Shown: piece after piece, positions 1 through 4,838 of the stretch
How positions within the stretch are numbered: position 1 is the first letter of the stretch
How the letters are laid out: every line of letters begins with the position of its first letter
Assembly: GCA_013695505.1 (NCBI GenBank)
Contig: JACDAH010000513.1
Location: 1-7,351 of the forward strand
Length of the DNA: 7,351 nt
Direction of reading: 5' to 3'
Source: Chloroflexota bacterium
GTDB taxonomy: Bacteria; Chloroflexota; Limnocylindria; Limnocylindrales; CSP1-4
Position numbers and translations under genes: made by a program
Notes under the pieces: model-generated
The model's database searches: none
What the model was told of the DNA's origin: nothing
What the model saw: only the letters and a program-made list of their open reading frames with translations

Positions 1-285
1 GCGCCGATGCTCGCGGCCCTCGCCCGGCTCGCTTCCGGGCGTCGGGAGCGCCTCGGGGTCGCGAAGCTGGGTCGAAAGCGCGGCGCGGGCAAGCTCGATG
101 CCAGTGGCTCGCCGGCGGCTCGCCGGAAGGCGTTCCTCCAGGTGTCGATGGAGCAGAACATGGGCTGCGCGGTCGGGGCGTGCCTCGGCTGCGTGATCCT
201 GGGCACGAACGGCCAGCCGCAGCGGGTCTGCCGCGAGGGCCCCGTGTTCGCGGCGGACGAAGTCGCGTGGGACTCGGGCTGGTGA
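1..285 (+). CDS. pyrK: Dihydroorotate dehydrogenase electron transfer subunit, C-terminal part (5' end cut by window)
   Basis: This is the C-terminal end of PyrK, the iron-sulfur flavoprotein that passes electrons from PyrD to NAD+ in class 1B dihydroorotate dehydrogenase. The reading frame is open from base 1, so the FAD/NAD-binding part lies outside the window. What is visible is the [2Fe-2S] cluster motif C-x4-C-x2-C-x12-C (Cys at residues 56, 61, 64 and 77 counted from base 1), inside the family context SMEQNMGC...ACLGC...RVCREGPVF. The opening APMLAAL matches the family's GP-x-PML segment. Between that helix and the QVSMEQ strand there are about 35 residues, rich in Lys, Arg, Gly and Ala, where PyrK proteins usually have about 8; this looks like a lineage-specific insertion. 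pyrD follows 76 bases downstream on the same strand, the usual pyrK-pyrD pairing. Identification is secure; only the N-terminus is unknown. Confidence 0.93.
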   Translation, partial: APMLAALARLASGRRERLGVAKLGRKRGAGKLDASGSPAARRKAFLQVSMEQNMGCAVGACLGCVILGTNGQPQRVCREGPVFAADEVAWDSGW

Positions 286-361
286 CGGCCCTTTCGCCCC
301 CCGCACTCGCCCGCCGGCCGGAGCGCGTCGCCGCGGATCCTCGACCATGGGAGCCCCGGCC

Positions 362-1510
362 ATGAAGGCGAAGCGGCGGGTCACGACCTCCCCGGACGTA
401 CGTCGGGGCGGGTTCCAGCGCGGACCGACGCCCCGACGCAAGCAATCCGCGGCGGGCAGCTTGCCTACGGCGCCCACCCGGCCGGCCCCCCGACCGGCGG
501 CCATGCCGGCGCGGATCGAGGCAGGGCCGGAACGTCGCGCTCCCACCATCGAGGTCGATTTGACTGTCGACCTCGGACGCGGGTTGCTCCTGCCAAATCC
601 GATCCTCGTGGCGTCGGGGACGTTCGGCTACGGGACCGAGTATGGCGACGTCGTCGAGGTCGACCGGCTCGGCGCGATCTGCTGCAAGGGCACGACCCTC
701 AAGCCGCGGATCGGCAACATCACGCCACGCGTGACGGAGACGCCGGGCGGGATGCTCAACTCGATCGGCCTCCAGAATCCGGGCGTCGACGCCGTGATCG
801 AGAAGTATGCCGAGACCTGGGTCGGCTGGAAGACCCCGGTCATCGTCAACGTCGCCGGCGAGTCGGTCGCCGACTACGTCGAGGTCGTCCGTCGCCTCGA
901 CGGCGTCCCGGGCGTCGCCGGCATCGAGCTCAACATCTCGTGCCCCAACGTCGGGCGGGGCGGGCTCCAGTTCGCCATCGACGCTGGCGCGGCGGGCGAG
1001 GTCACGGCCGCGGTTCGCCGGGCGACCGACCTGCCGCTCCTCGTCAAGCTTTCGCCGAATGTCGCCGACGTCCGGCCGATCGCCCGCGCGATCGCCGATG
1101 CCGGCGCCGACGCCCTGACTGCGATCAACACCCTGTCGGGGATCGCGCTGTCGCCGTCGCGGACGAAGCCGCTGCTCGGAAACATCTACGGCGGCCTGTC
1201 GGGGCCGGCGATCAAGCCGATCGCGCTCCGCGTCGTCTACGAGGTCAGCCAGATCGTCGCCATTCCGGTCGTCGCGATCGGTGGCGTCACGGAGCTTTCG
1301 GACGTGCTCGACTTCCTGGCTGTGGGCGCGGTCGCGGTCCAGGTCGGAACGGCGATCTTCGCCGACCCGTCGATCCCCGTTCGGCTTGTCGACGAGCTCA
1401 CAGCGGTATGCCGGGCGCGCGGCCTCGGCACATACGCTGGCCTGATCGGGACCGCCCTGCCGCCCAAACCCGGTGCGCCTTCGTCCAAGGGTGTGGAATA
1501 CCGCCCTTGA
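362..1510 (+). CDS. pyrD: Dihydroorotate dehydrogenase, class 1B catalytic subunit
   Basis: PyrD oxidises dihydroorotate to orotate with FMN, the fourth step of pyrimidine synthesis, and works with PyrK in the cytoplasm. The TIM-barrel motifs are all present: PNPILVASGTFGYG, KGTTLKPRIGN followed by GGMLNSIGLQNPG, NISCPN with the catalytic-base Cys (codon 941-943, residue 194), NTLSG, GGLSGPAIKP, and the phosphate-binding VVAIGGV and AVQVGTAIF segments. A Cys rather than Ser base, plus the pyrK neighbour, places it in class 1. I chose ATG 362 because GGGAG lies at 349-353, eight bases upstream; ATG 347 and ATG 503 are alternatives in the same frame. From 362 the protein is 382 residues, with about 60 residues of basic, Pro/Ala-rich sequence before the conserved core, which starts near IEVDLTVDL. 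Family members are usually nearer 300-310, so either the extension is real or the true start is 503 or a non-ATG codon further in. Confidence 0.95.
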   Translation: MKAKRRVTTSPDVRRGGFQRGPTPRRKQSAAGSLPTAPTRPAPRPAAMPARIEAGPERRAPTIEVDLTVDLGRGLLLPNPILVASGTFGYGTEYGDVVEVDRLGAICCKGTTLKPRIGNITPRVTETPGGMLNSIGLQNPGVDAVIEKYAETWVGWKTPVIVNVAGESVADYVEVVRRLDGVPGVAGIELNISCPNVGRGGLQFAIDAGAAGEVTAAVRRATDLPLLVKLSPNVADVRPIARAIADAGADALTAINTLSGIALSPSRTKPLLGNIYGGLSGPAIKPIALRVVYEVSQIVAIPVVAIGGVTELSDVLDFLAVGAVAVQVGTAIFADPSIPVRLVDELTAVCRARGLGTYAGLIGTALPPKPGAPSSKGVEYRP

Positions 1511-1529
1511 CGCCGGGGGACACTCGAGG

Positions 1530-1551
1530 TGCACATGGTATGGTATGTGCA
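1530..1551. promoter_or_regulatory. Inverted repeat, likely antitoxin operator
   Basis: A perfect 7-base inverted repeat, TGCACAT at 1530-1536 and ATGTGCA at 1545-1551, is separated by 8 bases (GGTATGGT) and abuts the antitoxin start codon. Ribbon-helix-helix antitoxins commonly repress their own operon by binding such palindromes, so this is a good operator candidate. The repeat also overlaps the probable -10 element, so binding would block transcription directly. The symmetry is seen directly; binding is inferred. Confidence 0.6.
1536..1544 (+). promoter_or_regulatory. Candidate extended -10 promoter for the toxin-antitoxin pair
   Basis: TGGTATGGT reads as an extended -10 element (TG, one base, then TATGGT at 1539-1544). 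It ends six bases before ATG 1551, which would put the transcript start at or next to the start codon and give a leaderless mRNA. No Shine-Dalgarno is visible. A TTGACG at 1507-1512 overlaps the pyrD stop codon but is 26 bases from this box, too far to be its normal -35. Confidence 0.45.
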
Positions 1552-1793
1552 TGTTCTCGGAACGAACCCAGGTGCTGCTCTCCCCGGACCAAGTCGCGCG
1601 CCTCAAGCGGATTGCCGCACGGGAGGGCCGGTCGGTCGGCGCGGTGATCCGCGACGCTGTCGATTCTTATGTCGATCCGGGCAGCGACTCCCGCCACGAG
1701 GCGATTCAGGCTCTGATGAAGATGAACGCCCCGGTGGATGACTGGGAGGTCATGAAGGCGCAAATCCTGCGCAGCCAGCTCGGCGACTGGTGA
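1551..1793 (+). CDS. Ribbon-helix-helix antitoxin (VapB-like)
   Basis: An 80-residue protein with the layout of a ribbon-helix-helix antitoxin. A short DNA-contacting strand (RTQVLLS, residues 5-11) is followed by two helices, PDQVARLKRIAAREG and SVGAVIRDAVDSYV (to about residue 41). A C-terminal tail, including DDWEVMKAQI, would wrap around and neutralise the toxin. Start choice: ATG 1551 places the strand at the N-terminus as usual; ATG 1545, two codons upstream, is possible. The frame stays open back to 1473, but that would overlap pyrD and lacks family features. The gene begins 40 bases after pyrD, and its stop overlaps the toxin start by four bases (GTGA), so the two are translationally coupled. 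The adjacent inverted repeat suggests autoregulation. The fold is well supported; the exact VapB subfamily is not assigned. Confidence 0.85.
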   Translation: MFSERTQVLLSPDQVARLKRIAAREGRSVGAVIRDAVDSYVDPGSDSRHEAIQALMKMNAPVDDWEVMKAQILRSQLGDW

Positions 1794-2212
1794 CGGTCTT
1801 CGTGGACACAGCGGTGATCATGTACGCCGGCGGCGGCCAGCACCCCATGCGGGCGCCCTGCACCCGGATCATGGACGCGATCGACTCGGGCGGTCTCGAG
1901 GCGGTGATTTCGGCGGAGGTCGTTCAGGAGATCGTTCACCGCTTCCTATCGATCCGGCAGCCGGACGTCGCGGTGGCGATGGCCAGTGTCGCACTCAGCT
2001 TGTTCGCGCCGGTCCTGCCGATCACCCATGCCCTGATGCGCCGCGTGCCGGATCTGGCCAAGCGATATCCAGGGCTCGACGCTCGCGATCTGGTGCACAT
2101 CGCGACGTGCATCCACGAGGGCATCACGGAGATCATCAGCCCGGATCGAGGATTCGATCGGGTGCGGGAGCTGCGCCGGATCGCGCCGGAGGACTTCGAA
2201 GCGCCGAGCTGA
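1790..2212 (+). CDS. PIN-domain toxin (VapC-like ribonuclease)
   Basis: A 140-residue single-domain PIN protein, the size typical of VapC toxins, which are Mg-dependent endoribonucleases that cut tRNA or rRNA and slow growth. The acidic active-site pattern is visible: Asp6 in TVFVDTAV, Glu47 in SAEVVQEIVHRF (Glu43 is an alternative), Asp100 in LDARDLVHIATC, and Asp119 in IISPDRGFD (with Asp123 nearby). The start is GTG 1790, overlapping the antitoxin TGA (1791-1793); no ATG fits the conserved N-terminal strand. Coupling to the upstream ribbon-helix-helix gene makes a type II toxin-antitoxin assignment firm. All catalytic acids are kept, so the toxin looks intact. The RNA target cannot be predicted from sequence. 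The pair sits between pyrD and pyrE, which suggests insertion into a pyrimidine cluster. Confidence 0.87.
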   Translation: MTVFVDTAVIMYAGGGQHPMRAPCTRIMDAIDSGGLEAVISAEVVQEIVHRFLSIRQPDVAVAMASVALSLFAPVLPITHALMRRVPDLAKRYPGLDARDLVHIATCIHEGITEIISPDRGFDRVRELRRIAPEDFEAPS

Positions 2213-2389
2213 GCCTGTTCGCCAAAAAATCGATCGAACCGCGAGCCGGCCGCCCGACTCTGGACTCACGACAGGTCGCTCGGGATCCGGCCCAACATGG
2301 CGTGCCTGCCGGCGGGCCAGGAGTGCGGATGAGCGGCCGGCCCGGAGTGTTCTGAGGGGCGACACACCTGTTCATCCTGGCCTCCCGGC

Positions 2390-2395
2390 TAGACT
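2390..2395 (+). promoter_or_regulatory. Candidate -10 box for pyrE (leaderless start)
   Basis: TAGACT matches a bacterial -10 box at four of six positions, including the key A at position 2 and T at position 6. It ends eight bases before ATG 2404, placing the likely transcript start at or very near the start codon. There is no Shine-Dalgarno between box and ATG. No good -35 hexamer is seen at 16-18 bases. The preceding 2213-2389 spacer holds no gene, terminator or riboswitch that I can support; GC-rich short palindromes such as GGCCGGCC (2335-2342) are unremarkable at this composition. Confidence 0.45.
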
Positions 2396-2403
2396 TCGAC
2401 GCG

Positions 2404-3087
2404 ATGACCACGATCAAGCCTGCCGTCGAGATTGCCGCACGCGCCGCCGTCGCCCAGCGGACCGAAGAGCTGTTTCGATCCTCGGGCGCGCTCCGCGAAG
2501 GACACTTCCAGCTCAAGAGTGGCCGCCATGGCGACGCCTACGTCGAGAAGTTCGCGGTCCTGTCCGACCCAGCCGCGACCAGCGAGTTGTGCGAGTTCTG
2601 GGCAGCGGCCTTCGGTGACGACGAGGATGGTGAGGACACCCGCGTCGATCTCGTGGCGGGGCCAACCACCGGCGGCGTGATCCTTGCCTTCGAGACCGGG
2701 CGCCAGCTCGGAGTGAAAGCGATCTTCGCGGAAGAGGTCCGTGACGCCGACGGCTCGACGCGACGCGAGTTCCGGCGGGGCTTCCGGATCGAGCCCGGCG
2801 AGCGAGTGCTTCTCGTCGACGACATCCTCACGACCGGCGGCTCGCTTCTGGCGATGCTGCCCGCGATCGAGGAGATGGGTGGCGAGATTGCGGAGTGCGT
2901 CGTCCTCGTCGATCGCAGTGGCGGCGGGACGAACACCCTCACCTCTCCGATGACCGGCCGGGTCTATCCGCTCCGCTCGCTCTGGCGCCTGGACCTGCCG
3001 ACATACGAGCCGGGCGCCACGACTTGCCCGCAGTGCGCCGCCGGCGCTCCGCTCCACACGCCGGGGAGCAGCGGGACCGGCGCGTGA
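2404..3087 (+). CDS. pyrE: Orotate phosphoribosyltransferase
   Basis: PyrE joins orotate and PRPP to give OMP, the fifth step of pyrimidine synthesis, in the cytoplasm. At 227 residues the length is normal for the family with a C-terminal tail. The N-terminal orotate/PRPP segment is at 30-50 (REGHFQLKSGRHGDAYVEK). A strand-loop, LVAGPTTGGVILAFETGRQL, is at about 83-102. The hallmark PRPP motif VLLVDDILTTGGS is at 135-147, with the paired acidic Asp139-Asp140. The tail YEPGATTCPQCAAG...HTPGS (201-222) carries a CxxC pair (Cys208, Cys211), a feature I recall from one PyrE subgroup; it may bind metal but is not needed for catalysis. The start is ATG 2404, just before conserved sequence. The stop overlaps the next gene's GTG by four bases. 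The gene is separated from pyrD by the toxin-antitoxin pair and probably uses its own promoter. Confidence 0.95.
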   Translation: MTTIKPAVEIAARAAVAQRTEELFRSSGALREGHFQLKSGRHGDAYVEKFAVLSDPAATSELCEFWAAAFGDDEDGEDTRVDLVAGPTTGGVILAFETGRQLGVKAIFAEEVRDADGSTRREFRRGFRIEPGERVLLVDDILTTGGSLLAMLPAIEEMGGEIAECVVLVDRSGGGTNTLTSPMTGRVYPLRSLWRLDLPTYEPGATTCPQCAAGAPLHTPGSSGTGA

Positions 3088-3521
3088 CGCAGCAGGATCC
3101 GGCGGGCGGGCGGACCCCGGCGCGCGGGCCGGTTCCAACGGCCGGGCCGGCCACAACTTTATCGGTCCCGTCCGGTTCGCGCCGCGTTCCCGTCCTGATC
3201 GCGATCGGGGCCGCCCTCATCGGGGCCGCCCTCATCGTGGCCGTCGCCGCTGGGTCAATGGTCCTCGGCGGGCCGGTCCGTCACGTCGAGACCGGGATCG
3301 TGGTTGCCGTCCAGGCGACGAGCCTTAGCTCCGTCCAGGGATTCTCGATCCAGACGACCGACGGCCGTACGGTCGACTTCCGCGTCGGCTCGATCGAGAA
3401 CGCGGCGACCTTCCCGACCGGCCACCTGGCCGAGCACAAGGTCGGCCTCGTCCCGGTCCGGGTGACGTTCATCGACCAGAACGGGAGTCACCTGGCGGTC
3501 CGGATCGAGGACGCACCCTAG
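3084..3521 (+). CDS. Small membrane-anchored protein of unknown function, coupled to pyrE
   Basis: I do not recognise a named family. From GTG 3084 the product is 145 residues. A Pro/Gly/Ala-rich cytoplasmic leader (1-34) ending in Arg-Arg is followed by one long hydrophobic helix at about 35-60 (VPVLIAIGAALIGAAL and on). An outer domain of about 85 residues follows, with alternating strand-like stretches: TGIVVAVQATS, GFSIQTTDGRTVDFRVG, then FPTGHLAEH and VPVRVTFIDQNGSHLAVRIED. The predicted topology is N-in with a small beta-rich extracytoplasmic domain, possibly OB-like. The start is chosen because GTG 3084 overlaps the pyrE stop (3085-3087), a GTGA junction like that of the toxin-antitoxin pair. 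The same frame is open further upstream, but only as an alternative reading of pyrE. Co-translation with PyrE does not by itself imply a role in pyrimidine synthesis. There are no cysteines, so it is neither a lipoprotein nor a thiol protein. Confidence 0.72.
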   Translation: MTQQDPAGGRTPARGPVPTAGPATTLSVPSGSRRVPVLIAIGAALIGAALIVAVAAGSMVLGGPVRHVETGIVVAVQATSLSSVQGFSIQTTDGRTVDFRVGSIENAATFPTGHLAEHKVGLVPVRVTFIDQNGSHLAVRIEDAP

Positions 3522-3539
3522 CCCTCGGGCGGGGCTAAA

Positions 3540-3554
3540 TTGGCGCGCCGCCAA
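3540..3554. repeat. Short inverted repeat
   Basis: TTGGCG (3540-3545) and CGCCAA (3549-3554) are perfect complements around a 3-base loop. The element lies just after the stop of the small membrane protein and overlaps the first of the twin 18-base repeats. It may contribute to transcript termination or be a protein-binding palindrome; there is no T-tract. Confidence 0.35.
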
Positions 3555-3582
3555 ACTCGTCGCTCGCCGCCAAACTTGTCGC
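3546..3582 (+). repeat. Twin 18-base direct repeat
   Basis: Two copies of CGCCGCCAAACTYGTCGC, at 3546-3563 and 3565-3582, differ at one base (C/T at position 12) and are separated by a single T. The start-to-start distance is 19 bases, close to two helical turns, which would suit a tandem protein-binding site, but local duplication is equally possible. They sit in the 85-base spacer between two convergent genes. Confidence 0.7.
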
Positions 3583-3595
3583 GCGGCGGCGGGCG
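3561..3595. terminator. Strong GC-rich hairpin between convergent genes, possible bidirectional terminator
   Basis: Bases 3561-3571 pair with 3585-3595 as an 11-pair stem containing one T-G wobble (3564/3592), around a 13-base loop (3572-3584). It lies between the stop of the + strand gene (3521) and the stop of the - strand gene (3607), where a shared terminator is expected. A clear U-tract is missing on both strands, so it may act only as a stabilising or Rho-assisted structure. Confidence 0.45.
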
Positions 3596-3606
3596 TGCCC
3601 GGCCGT

Positions 3607-4530
3607 TCAGCCGGGCGTCTCCACGGCCTTGATCGCGGCCTCGATCTCGTCGGCGGAGAAGACCAGTTCGAACGAGGCGCCGACCTTGCCATCGGCGCCG
3701 ATAACGAAGATGTACGGCTCGCTCTGGAGCTTGAAGGCCAGCGTGGCCTCGACTGGGGTCAGATCCTGGCCCGTCATCACCGGCCGCAGCCCGCCGTTCT
3801 CGAATGCGAGCTGGTACGGCTCGACATTGATGATCGTCAGCTCGGGGTGCGCGGCCGCGACGGGCTTGAGCCGGTCGAGCGTCGGGCCGCAGGTGGCCGA
3901 CTGGCAGAATTTCGGCGTCGCGAAGATCAACACGAACGGCTTCTTCGCGGCGAGGGCGTCGGCCTCCGAGGTCTCGTAGAAGCGCCTGATCGGCGTGGCG
4001 TCGGACGAGACTTTCGAGACATCGCCGCCGAAATCGGCGATCGTCGGCGTCTTCACCGACGGAGCCGGGTCGCCCGGGGAGATGACCTCGACCCGGTCGC
4101 GGACGTCGAAACCGAACGTCGTCGTCTCGGCTGTCGCGCCCGGCGCTCTCGTCGTGAAGTCGGCCGTCCATTGGCCGGCCGATGGGAAGGTGGCGTGACC
4201 GACGTAGACCCCGTTGACGCCTTCGATCGCCCAGATGAAGGATTGGGGGGCGGGGGCGATCGTCTCGCCTTTAGGGCCCCTGTAGCCGATCGAGAGGCTG
4301 CGGTCCGGTGCCGCGACCTGCTTCTGTCCGCTCGAGTCGGTCAGGGTGAAGACGATCCGGTTGTCGCCGACGCGGAAGGCGCTGGTGATCGGGATCGGGA
4401 GGATCGTTGCCTTGGCCGCGCCCCTTGGGGCGCTCGACCGCGTCGGGTCGGGCTGCAGTCCGCAGGCGCTCGCGACGACGGCCAGGGTGACGAGGGCGGC
4501 GAGGGACGCGCCCCGGAATCTGGTGGTCAT
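3607..4530 (-). CDS. Lipoprotein with N-terminal beta domain and C-terminal thioredoxin-like domain
   Basis: A 307-residue exported protein. The N-terminus has a basic start, a hydrophobic stretch and a lipobox ending SAC, with Cys23 as the probable lipid-anchored residue, so it should sit on the outer face of the membrane. Residues about 45-145 look like an immunoglobulin- or YtkA-like beta domain (FRVGDNRIVFTLTD, GVYVGHATFPSAGQWTADF). Residues about 180-305 resemble a thioredoxin fold: KKPFVLIFATPKFC (strand, then first Cys), Cys209 and Cys214 spaced C-x4-C in FCQSATCGP, then LTIINVEPYQ and EPYIFVIGADGKVGASFE as later strands. The usual CxxC is absent; the wider spacing recalls Sco-like or peroxiredoxin-like redox or copper proteins. 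The gene is divergent from the ctaA-ctaB fusion, which suggests a role in oxidase maturation, but that is inference. A -10 box directly upstream of ATG 4530 implies a leaderless mRNA. Confidence 0.8.
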   Translation of the reverse strand: MTTRFRGASLAALVTLAVVASACGLQPDPTRSSAPRGAAKATILPIPITSAFRVGDNRIVFTLTDSSGQKQVAAPDRSLSIGYRGPKGETIAPAPQSFIWAIEGVNGVYVGHATFPSAGQWTADFTTRAPGATAETTTFGFDVRDRVEVISPGDPAPSVKTPTIADFGGDVSKVSSDATPIRRFYETSEADALAAKKPFVLIFATPKFCQSATCGPTLDRLKPVAAAHPELTIINVEPYQLAFENGGLRPVMTGQDLTPVEATLAFKLQSEPYIFVIGADGKVGASFELVFSADEIEAAIKAVETPG

Positions 4531-4537
4531 GGCACAC

Positions 4538-4543
4538 AGCCTA
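4538..4543 (-). promoter_or_regulatory. Candidate -10 box for the thioredoxin-like lipoprotein (leaderless start)
   Basis: On the - strand this reads TAGGCT, matching the -10 consensus at four positions and ending seven bases before the ATG at 4530-4528. No Shine-Dalgarno lies between them, so the transcript would start at about the initiation codon. No convincing -35 element is seen at standard spacing. Confidence 0.42.
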
Positions 4544-4581
4544 GGTCGCGCGGCTCAACGGCGCATTTGATGGGACGGCGC

Positions 4582-4617
4582 GCGGCGGACGCGGCGGACG
4601 CGGCGGACGCGGCGGAC
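4582..4617 (+). repeat. 9-base tandem repeat, four perfect copies
   Basis: GCGGCGGAC is repeated exactly four times (4582-4590, 4591-4599, 4600-4608, 4609-4617), followed by a degenerate fifth unit, ACGGCGGCG (4618-4626). The array lies in non-coding DNA about 50 bases upstream of the divergent lipoprotein gene and 220 bases upstream of the fusion gene. Perfect identity suggests recent slippage, so copy number may vary between strains. Confidence 0.85.
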
Positions 4618-4769
4618 ACGGCGGCGCCAGGTGCTCCGGCGTGCGGGCCGGCGGATCAGGGTGCCGTCTCGTTTCCGGTAGCCGCATATTCGTGGGGCGG
4701 GCGCGATGGGCGCGATCGGGCGCCAGCGGGCGTGATCGAGGTGCGGACGGTGCACCGCAGTGCCCACGC

Positions 4770-4775
4770 TAGAAT
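4770..4775 (+). promoter_or_regulatory. Candidate -10 box for the ctaA-ctaB fusion
   Basis: TAGAAT matches the TATAAT consensus at five of six positions, the best -10 in the window. It would start a transcript near 4782, about 57 bases before the GTG start. The matching -35 region (about 4746-4752, GACGGTG) is weak. Unlike its neighbours, this gene therefore has a real 5' leader. Confidence 0.45.
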
Positions 4776-4829
4776 GGCGATCGTTCACGGCGGCCCGTTC
4801 CGTCGCGAGGCGCCCCCGATCGTCGTCCG

Positions 4830-4835
4830 AGGAGG
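4830..4835 (+). promoter_or_regulatory. Shine-Dalgarno of the ctaA-ctaB fusion
   Basis: AGGAGG is a full-length anti-16S match lying only three bases before GTG 4839, closer than the usual 5-9. It still supports this start, because the conserved CtaA N-terminal helix begins a few residues later and no ATG or GTG downstream fits better. Confidence 0.6.
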
Positions 4836-4838
4836 ACC

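Larger units (their letters stand above)
4531..4838. other. Divergent intergenic region (308 bases)
   Basis: This stretch separates the - strand thioredoxin-like gene from the + strand ctaA-ctaB fusion. It holds a -10 candidate for the - strand gene next to its start (4538-4543), a four-copy 9-base tandem repeat (4582-4617), and a -10 candidate for the fusion (4770-4775), followed by an untranslated leader of roughly 57 bases with a Shine-Dalgarno at its end. I see no RNA gene. An open frame from ATG 4570 to 4842 exists, but it has no protein-like character beyond translating the repeat. Confidence 0.7.

Noticed and set aside
1507..1512. TTGACG as a -35 box for the antitoxin promoter
   Set aside because: It is 26 bases from the TATGGT box, and no acceptable -10 lies 16-19 bases downstream; it also overlaps the pyrD stop codon.
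2107..2355. Small + strand open frame bridging vapC and the pyrE upstream region
   Set aside because: It mostly overlaps the 3' end of the toxin gene in another frame and shows no start signal or protein-like composition.
2213..2403. Pyrimidine-type attenuator or riboswitch before pyrE
   Set aside because: No terminator/antiterminator pair with a T-tract and no PyrR-type anti-antiterminator loop could be recognised; the -10 box next to the ATG leaves no room for a leader.
3546..3582. Start of a CRISPR array
   Set aside because: Only two 18-base copies separated by one base, with no spacers and no cas genes.
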